From the NCBI RefSeq assembly GCF_032854445.1, contig NC_088305.1:23235901-23299900 (forward strand): DNA of 64,000 nt, read 5' to 3'. Position 1 is the first letter of the stretch, and each line of letters starts with the position of its first letter. The position numbers and the translations under genes are program-made. This DNA is from Liolophura sinensis (Eukaryota; Mollusca; Polyplacophora; Chitonida; Chitonidae). Below are positions 56,750-64,000 of this stretch, one piece after another. A model generated the notes under the pieces. That model was not told where the DNA came from, searched no databases, and saw only the letters and a program-made list of their open reading frames with translations.

Positions 56750-58660
56750 TTGCTCCACCTATCTACCTGGCTTCATCCACTCCTGTTGAGGTTCTGTGGT
56801 CTCCTCTACCTGTCTACTTAGTTTTATCCGTTCCTGCTGAGGTTTGGTGGTCTCTACCTGTCTACTTGGCATCATCCACTTTTGCGGAGGTTTGGTGGTC
56901 TCTACCTGTCTACCTGGCTTCATCCATTATTGTTGAGGTTCTGTGGCCTTCTCTACCAGTCTAACTGGCTTCATCCACTCCTGTTGAGGTTCTGTGGTCT
57001 CGTCTTCCTGTCTACCCGGCTTTATCCATTCCTGCTGAGGTTTGGTGGTCTCTACCTGTCTACTTGGCTTCATCCACTTCTGCTGAGATTTGGTGGTCTC
57101 TACCTGTCTACCCGGCTTCATCCATTCCTGCTGAAGTTTGGTGGTCTCTACCTGTCTACCTGGCTTCATCCACTCCTGTTGAGGTTCTGCGGTCTCCTCT
57201 TCCTGTCTACCTAGCATCATCCACTCCTGCTGAGGTTTGGTGGTCTCTACCTGTCTACCTGGCTTCATCCACCTCTGCTGTCTACTTGGCTTCATCCACT
57301 TCTGAGGAGGTTTGGTGGTCTGTACCTGTCTACCTGGCTTCATCCACTTCTGCTGAGGTTTGGTGGTCTCTACCTGTCTACATGGATTCATCCACTTCTG
57401 TTGAGGTTTGGTAGTCTCTACCTGTCTACCAGGCTTCATCCATTATTGTTGAGGTTCTGTGGTCTCCTCTACCAGTCTACCTCGCTCCATCCACTCCTGT
57501 TGAGGTTCTGTGTTCTCGTCTTCCTGTCTACCCGGCTTTATCCATTCCTGCTGAGGTTTGGTGGTCTCTACCTGTCTACCTGGCTTCATCCACATCTGCT
57601 GAGGTTGGTGGTCTCTACCTGTCTACCCGGCTTCATCCATTCCTGCTGAAGATTGGTGGTCTCTACCTGTCTACCTGGCTTCATCCACTCCTGTTGAGGG
57701 TCTGTGGTCTCCTCTTCCTGTCTACCTAGCATCATCCACCCCTGTTGAGGTTTGGTGGTCTCTACCTGTCTACTTGGCTTCATCCACTTCTGCTGTCTAC
57801 TTCGCTTCATCCACTTCTGAGGAGGTTTGGTGGTCTGTACCTGTCTACCTGGCTTCATCCACTTCTGTTGAGGTTTGGTAGTCTCTACCTGTCTACCTGG
57901 CTTCATCCAATCCTGCTGAGGTTTGGTGCTCTCTACCTGTCTGCTTTGCTTCATCGACTTCTGTTGAGGTTTGGTGGTCTCTACCTGTCTACGTGGCCAT
58001 CCACATCTGCTGAGGTTTGGTGGTCTTTACGTGTGTACCTGGCTTCATCCACTTCTCTTGAGGTTCTGTGGTCTCCTCTTTCTGTCTACCAGGTTTCATC
58101 CATTCCTGCTGAGGTTTGGTGGTCTCTACCAGTCTACCTGGACATACACATCTTCTGAGGTTTGGTGGTCTTTACCTGTCTACCTGGCTTTATCCACTTC
58201 TGCTGAGGTTTAGTAGTCTCTACCTTTCTACCTGGCTTCATCCATTCCTGCTGAGGTTTGGTTGTCTATGCCTGTCTACCTGGCTTCATCCACTCCTGCT
58301 GAGGCTCATTACTCTCCTCTACCTATCTATCCGGCTTCATCCGCTCCAGTTGAGGTTCTGTGGCCTTCTCTTCGTATCTACCTGGCTTCATCCACTTCTG
58401 TCGAGGTTCTGCGGTGTCCTCTTCCTGTCTACCTGGTTTCATCCACTTCTGCTGAGGTTTGTTGGCCTCTACCTGTCTACCTCGTCATCCATCTCAGCTG
58501 AGGTCCTGTGGTCTCCTCTTCCTGTCTACCTGGCTTTATCCACTTCTGCTGAGGTTTGGTGGCCTCTACCTGTCTACCTGGTTTTATTCACTTCTGCTGA
58601 GGTTTGGTGGCCTCTACTTGTCTACCTGGCTTCATCCATTTCTGCTCAGTAATTTCTTTT
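56750..58660 (-). repeat. 48-bp minisatellite open in several frames
   Basis: About 40 units of 48 bp (16 codons). On the minus strand they read MKPGRQVETTKPQQEW repeated in frames of up to 170 codons. On the plus strand they read as HPLLLRFGGLYLSTWL-type and SSTSAEVWWSLPVYLA-type repeats. The multiple-of-three unit keeps any stop-free frame open, so openness alone is not evidence of a gene. No promoter, start context or splice pattern was identified. Confidence 0.93.
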
Positions 58661-58744
58661 TCCTGACTCTCTCCACTCTTGGTGAGCCTTGATGGTTTCC
58701 TCTTCCCTGTCTTATCCACACCTGGAGAAGCTCTGTTGTTTCTA

Positions 58745-59010
58745 TCTTGGCAGACAGCTGATTCAGTGAGAAACTCACTCAGGGTAGAAAGACGTCAACT
58801 GATTTAGTGTGAAACCCACTCAGGGTGGATACATTTCAGCTGATTCAATGTAAAAACCATTCACGGTTGTAACACTTAAATTGATTCGGTGTTTAACACA
58901 CTTACGATAGACACATTTGAACTGAATCAGTGTGAAACTAACTCAGAGTTAATAAGCTTCAACTGATTCAGCACGATACCCACTCATGGTAGATACGCTT
59001 CAACCGATTA
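58745..59010 (+). repeat. ~52-bp tandem repeat, five copies
   Basis: Diverged units containing CAACTGATTCAGTGTGAAAC and CACTCAGGGTAGA. Confidence 0.85.
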
Positions 59011-59014
59011 ACAG

Positions 59015-59930
59015 GTCACTTTACTTTGTGTAATTCAGTTTTAAGAAATCTTCATGTTTGAAACATCTTTTCTCATAATCCTGATAACGTGGGATCAATC
59101 GTATACTATTTTTTAAAATTAAATATGATAGAAATCATTCCATTATTTATGTGAAATTAACGAAAGCAGTCAGTTATTAATGAGAAATGCAACATGCCGG
59201 ATGTACACATTTCACCTAATAGTCAACTCCCATTAAACTGGAGTTTCTAGAAAGTGAAAGTAAGCTATATCTCAGAGGGGCAAGTTTAATCCCAGTGGAA
59301 GTTACGTACGAGGTGAGTTTCACTTGGGCTATCACTGGCTTAGATCTTTTAAAGAGCCGACTCCCTGCATTTGGCAGGTACTTGACCATTGAGGTTGTGG
59401 GTTTAAATCCAGCTCTGGCTGGCTCAGTTGAGGCTTTTACTCGGTGATACACCAGCACCCCCCACACATAAACCTAACTGCTGTCAGAGAAATGATTTTT
59501 TTTGTATGGTATATATATTTTTTTGTTTTTTGAACAGCAATCAAAAAAAAAAGTGCACGCACATGTATAGTCCTACTGGAAGATTGTGTCGTACGGTACA
59601 TGTAGGCCTTTTTCGTTCCGACCGCTGTAAATTTCGTGTTTTCGTTTAGTTCAGAATAATCACGGTGCATTTGTTTCTTGACGAGCAATGCAGACTTTGT
59701 TACTCCAGTAAAATTCTCTTTACTATATGTGTAGTAATTAAGATATCTATTTCAAAATACGGGCACAATAAGTATTGACACATAAGAAGATAATGGGGAA
59801 ATTCAAAATACAGGACGGACGAACATTAGGCCTACATACATGTTCAAGGATCGTAAATATACTTAAAATCTAAAAATACCACAATATGTTTGCTGACGAC
59901 GGTATGTCGGGCTGTATTGATTTTGCCACG
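59015..59930. other. Intergenic, nothing recognised
   Basis: AT-rich; no exon, RNA gene or clear repeat was seen on either strand. Confidence 0.45.
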
Positions 59931-59937
59931 TCTGTTA

Positions 59938-60048
59938 GGGGCTTTCGTAACTCATTTGTTTAGCGCGCTAGCGGAGCGTAGTGACCCAGGGGCCTCTCAC
60001 CAATGCGGTCGCTGTGAGAACGGCGTAAAACACCAATCCAATAAATCA
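59938..60048 (+). repeat. SINE family 1 with large internal deletion
   Basis: A head of about 80 bases (to GCGGTCGCTGTGAG) is joined directly to the last ~30 bases (AACGGCGTAAAACACCAATC). Confidence 0.85.
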
Positions 60049-63000
60049 TGTCACTTAACAATGTGACAGGCAGGTAACGCGCTGTTATGATTTGCAAGCA
60101 AATCACGTCTTTCATATGTTTGATAGCGGTATCTTTTTACACCTAGCCCAAGTACAGTTCGCTGATTCATCGGTCACATTTTTTGTCTAACGTAGTATTA
60201 TTTTGGTTATTATCAGGCGTATGTAGCTTTCAGAATACTGCCCATTCTTGTTACATTGTTTCCACTCTTTTATTCAACATTTCTCTTTACTTTGGTTGTC
60301 ATATAAGATGTCACCTGATATCTTTATCTGCTTGAGCTTTGAGTGACATACCAGGATGTACACGATCTCAAATGAGGGTTAGATTTCAAATCCGGGTTGG
60401 ATGGTTGACTATGTATACATGCCACGTGCGTAGGCCTGTACGGCACGTCGGCCCAGTGCAGTCGACAATTGTTAAAAGCGGCAGCCCACCACATACCGTT
60501 TGTTAACAACAATTTTCAAAGTATGCTTTCTTAAAGAGCAAATCTTTTATAAGTTTTATAAGTAATGAAATAATGAAGCATAGGGTATATGTTGATTGCC
60601 GGGAATAAGGTGAACGCACACATTTTAAACCGTTAATTACACCGTGTAATGTTTGTTTGAAAGTTGTAACATAAAGTCAGAGTACAACATTACCATCATC
60701 TATAATGCGGAACTCCTGAAATTTCTAATACTTTAGAAAGTGTTAACTTACAACATTAAAAATGACAGCTGTGCCTCCTCCACCATGTTGAATATAACTG
60801 CATTAAGGTTTGTATATAATATTCCAGTTTGTACCGTGTACATGCTATTGTATTAGCTGTCTTGGATTTGAATGTATGGGTGTATTTATTTATTTATTTG
60901 ATTGGTGTTTTACGCCGTTGTCAAGAATATTTCACTCATAAGACGGTAGCCAGCATTATGGTGGATGGAAACCTTGCAGAGCCCGGGGGAATCCCACGAC
61001 CATCCGCAGGTTGCTGGAAGACCTTCCTACGTACGAACGGAGAGGAAGCCAGCATGATCTGGACTTAAACTCACAGCGACCGCATTGGTGAGTGGGTGTA
61101 TTGAAAAGCCTCCATTAGTTACTAGCTATACATCGGATGATGTGGGTATAGCCTATGTTTCATTTAACAAAACAGAAAGGTTTATGCCTAAAACCCACTG
61201 AAATCCACCAATCAGAAACCGTGTACATATCTCCCCTGATAAATACTGGTTCTCAACGCTTTCGATCACATCCTTACGGCAGTGGGGACAGCAGCATTTC
61301 ACTATATCTGACATCTTGATTCTGAGAGGCGCTTCTTCAAGGTAAGTCTTGATGACTGTGATCACTGAGATTTGTTACAGGCTAGAACCAAGAATTTGGC
61401 TGATACACTGGTAACATTTTCCCGTAAACGCTTACTGGAAAATGTACAGTTAGGCTACATCCGATTCAGTAAAGTTTCATTTTTGCTAAAAGTAGACTTT
61501 TACTGTTGTAATGTAAAGGCTAACAATTATCTTAGTAAACTTTTACCGGTCATGATATAATCTTTTCAGAAACATTTACTAAAAAATGCAGCCTAACTTT
61601 GTTGTCTTCAGTCATGTATGCAGTAATAGTCCTATAGACCTATGTTTGCTTTAGGAAAGTAGTAATCTAATATACATAATTTAAAAAAAACACACAAACA
61701 TCTTACAAGGACAAATGTAAACGCGTCCTACTATTTGGGTGAAGAGTGAGATCTAGTAGTACCTGAACATGTACTCGGTTTACTGATTGCCAGTTTTTCC
61801 ACATTTATATAAGTTCAACTAAGGTAGATCTATATTTACTTCAAGAGGCACATTACATACACCTTAAGGATTCCATCGTCGTCATATGACGAAAAATTGT
61901 TAAGTACAACGTTAAACCCCAAGCACTCACTCACTCAAACAGTAATCTATTACATTGCGCTTTACCGTAAATGGTAGTTATTTACGCAATATGTTTATAA
62001 AACATATACAGTAATCGCTGAACGTGTACTGGAAATTCTAACGGTGTATGCAATAGTAATTAATTAATCAATTAGGTCTATCTAAATAGTGTCAACATCA
62101 CACTCATAAATGTTTAACTTTAATAATGGAGGTCATGTTTATGTTAACAATACAAACTTGTATACGGAAGGGCTTAAATGGCAATAAGGACGGGTTTATA
62201 CGGCAATAAGGACGGGCTTATTAGGCAATATACTGCATGTCACCGGATATTGATGTCACCAGATATACAAAGACAAGAGATTTCAGTACTGATATGATAC
62301 CGGTAGCCTGCTAAAAATCCTCTTAATTAATAAATGTCAAATAAGAAAACATATCATGGCAAATCATTGTAAGAAATGCTAATGCAAAACAAATATATAA
62401 ACAAGGAAATTATTGTTATAAATGGATACAAATGTCTTGAAGCTGATAAAGGCCTGAAAATAGGAGTAAGAGTGCGAGGAAAACATAAATATGCGCGATA
62501 TGCTACACCTTGAATTGAAACATGGCTTATAAATGCCCGTTATAAATTCGATAAATTCGATTTTTTAAATATAAAGGTTCAAATTTCGTCACTGAACTCT
62601 TTGCTTTGTGTTGTACGCTATAAAGAAGACAGCACAAGTATGGCATGGAACTATTCAGTGATCTCTGCCGCAGATGGCAAATGAAGAGTATACCATTAAC
62701 GACAAGGCAGGGCATATTTTGAATTACGTAAGCAGTAAGTCTAGCTTTCATATCCCAGCGAGAGACCATAGCATTTCCACAAGTATCAAAGCCTTTTTAT
62801 TCCATGTTTTCAGGGAAGCCCTTTTTATTCTGACCCTAACACACCACAGTAACTTCTTTGTATACATCCTGCCTCGTTCTGACGAGATATACTGACGTAA
62901 ATGTCCGCCTTAACTGAAAACAAAAGTGATATCGATTAATTGAGGCTGTGTAAAATCTTAGGTTACTTTTACTTTCGTTTCTGATCAGTACTAGCTTTGG

Positions 63001-63343
63001 ACTGATGCAGTCACACGTAGGCCTACAGGTCTTATCGCATATTCATAACTTCCTCTTTCGAATACGGCTCATGTGATAGCTTACTCACAGTCTAAAGTTA
63101 TACGGACTGGAGGAAGAAGAACCGAAACTTTTCAAAGCGCAAAAATTCCCTGAAAAACCAATCACATGAGAATGTTAAACAAACACTCTTAGCACGTGGA
63201 TCTGACTCCCGTTTCACATAGAATATAACAGGAAATTTTGAATTCTCAATACCAGAATTGAGTTATACCTCTGATGCAATGCACTGTTACTATAGACCCT
63301 AAAGTTACCACAAGGGCTTATCAGAGGTATTCTGTGAACTGAA

Positions 63344-63439
63344 TATATAAATACCCACCGCCTCAGGCTAATGGGGCTATCTGAGAGTAAGCTGCAATGC
63401 ACAAACAGACACTGGGACACATACGTTTTAATAGAAAAG
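63344..63439 (+). promoter_or_regulatory. TATA box and untranslated exon of the second oxidase gene
   Basis: TATATAAATA (63344-63353) and the donor AAAG|GTAAGA (exon end 63439) are unchanged from copy A. Confidence 0.5.
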
Positions 63440-63809
63440 GTAAGACAATGGATTAAGAATGATCTTGTGTAGCTTTCCTATTCAGCTGTATTTGTGTACT
63501 TTACATATTTATTTACTTCCATATTTATTTATTGATGTATTTGTTTACCTATTTGCGTGTAATTATTATCATCATTGTGTTGTGCTGTTGAGATGCTATC
63601 TCAACCGTGCACACCTTATCACATAAGCACAAAAGAGAGACGAAAATAAGAGAATAGCCTCAGATTGGAAGTAGGTGTGGCCTGGTATTTACCGTCAAAA
63701 CCTTATCTAGCCTCACGTTTGTGGTTTAACTCATCTGGTACCGATTTCACAAAACGCAACAAGACAATGAGTTAATGTCAATTCCTTCTGATTTCAGGAA
63801 ACCACCACA

Positions 63810-64000
63810 ATGGAGAAATTGGCTTATCTAGGCCGACCTTATCTGTATCACATCGACAAAGATGACAAAGACTTGACCATACCGAAAACGCCCCCACCAG
63901 AACAACAACAGGGTCAGGATTCCCAGCAAACGTTTGATGTGGAGAACTTTTTTCTCCTGGAAAATTGGAACCCTGACAATGAGCCATTGCAGCAAGACAA
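63810..64000 (+). CDS. Second L-amino-acid-oxidase-like gene, first coding exon (cut by window end)
   Basis: The 191 bases present differ from the first gene at a single visible site, an AAC to AAT synonymous change near 63980. The acceptor before 63798 and the start codon at 63810 are kept, so the copy can begin a normal protein. Whether the other exons follow lies outside the window. The alternative is a second haplotype placed in tandem by the assembler. Confidence 0.8.
   Translation, partial: MEKLAYLGRPYLYHIDKDDKDLTIPKTPPPEQQQGQDSQQTFDVENFFLLENWNPDNEPLQQD

Larger units (their letters stand above)
60516..64000 (+). repeat. Segmental duplication, copy B
   Basis: Same-orientation match to 507-4003; it runs off the window. 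The sequence just left of 60516 does not resemble 1-506, so a real junction is present. SINE family 1 (60884-61090) and the SINE family 2 tail (61844-61937) are shared with copy A. Confidence 0.93.

Overview
The window looks like nuclear DNA of a lophotrochozoan animal, most likely a mollusc (brachiopod or a relative is possible). The genes are spliced with GT/AG introns, the DNA is AT-rich, and it is littered with two tRNA-derived SINE families. From memory, one of these ends in a 3' tail common in mollusc genomes. There is no operon structure. A 200-base run of N (39800-39999) marks a scaffold join.

Left part (1-11300): a five-coding-exon flavin L-amino-acid-oxidase-like gene on the + strand (3813-11038, about 615 residues), with a TATA box and an apparent untranslated first exon. 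Introns 3 and 4 are almost wholly tandem arrays. The intron 3 array looks grown out of the exon 3 splice donor itself. The first ~3.5 kb of this locus (507-4003: flank, promoter and coding exon 1) recurs in the same orientation at 60516-64000, so a second copy of the gene starts at the right edge.

Middle left (11300-30400): two copies of a retroelement reverse-transcriptase remnant, one of which seeded a 25/16-bp satellite; a LINE tail; a foldback element; and a minus-strand four-exon gene for a ~199-residue cysteine-rich secreted protein of unknown function (19543-28324). Several minisatellites and a short hairpin follow.

30600-39200: a minus-strand Crypton-like tyrosine recombinase gene with one intron and a CRE/palindrome promoter; SINE clusters; a second foldback; and the last exon of a minus-strand ankyrin-repeat plus SOCS-box (ASB-type) gene.

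40000-47200, after the gap: a decayed virus-like element, then a truncated I/Nimb-type LINE that has lost its endonuclease.

47200-60500: a secreted H-type-lectin-like gene whose last exon changes frame twice, then a block dominated by minisatellites. Inside that block an open integrase gene of a virus-like (probably Polinton/Maverick-type) element lies between two copies of the same composite satellite.

The host genes (oxidase, ASB-type ubiquitin-ligase adaptor, lectin-like protein, secreted orphan) show no obvious joint pathway. Oxidases and lectins are commonly linked with invertebrate defence, but that is inference. The most distinctive feature of the window is the repeated birth of tandem arrays from functional sequence: splice donors, reverse-transcriptase codons and SINE bodies.
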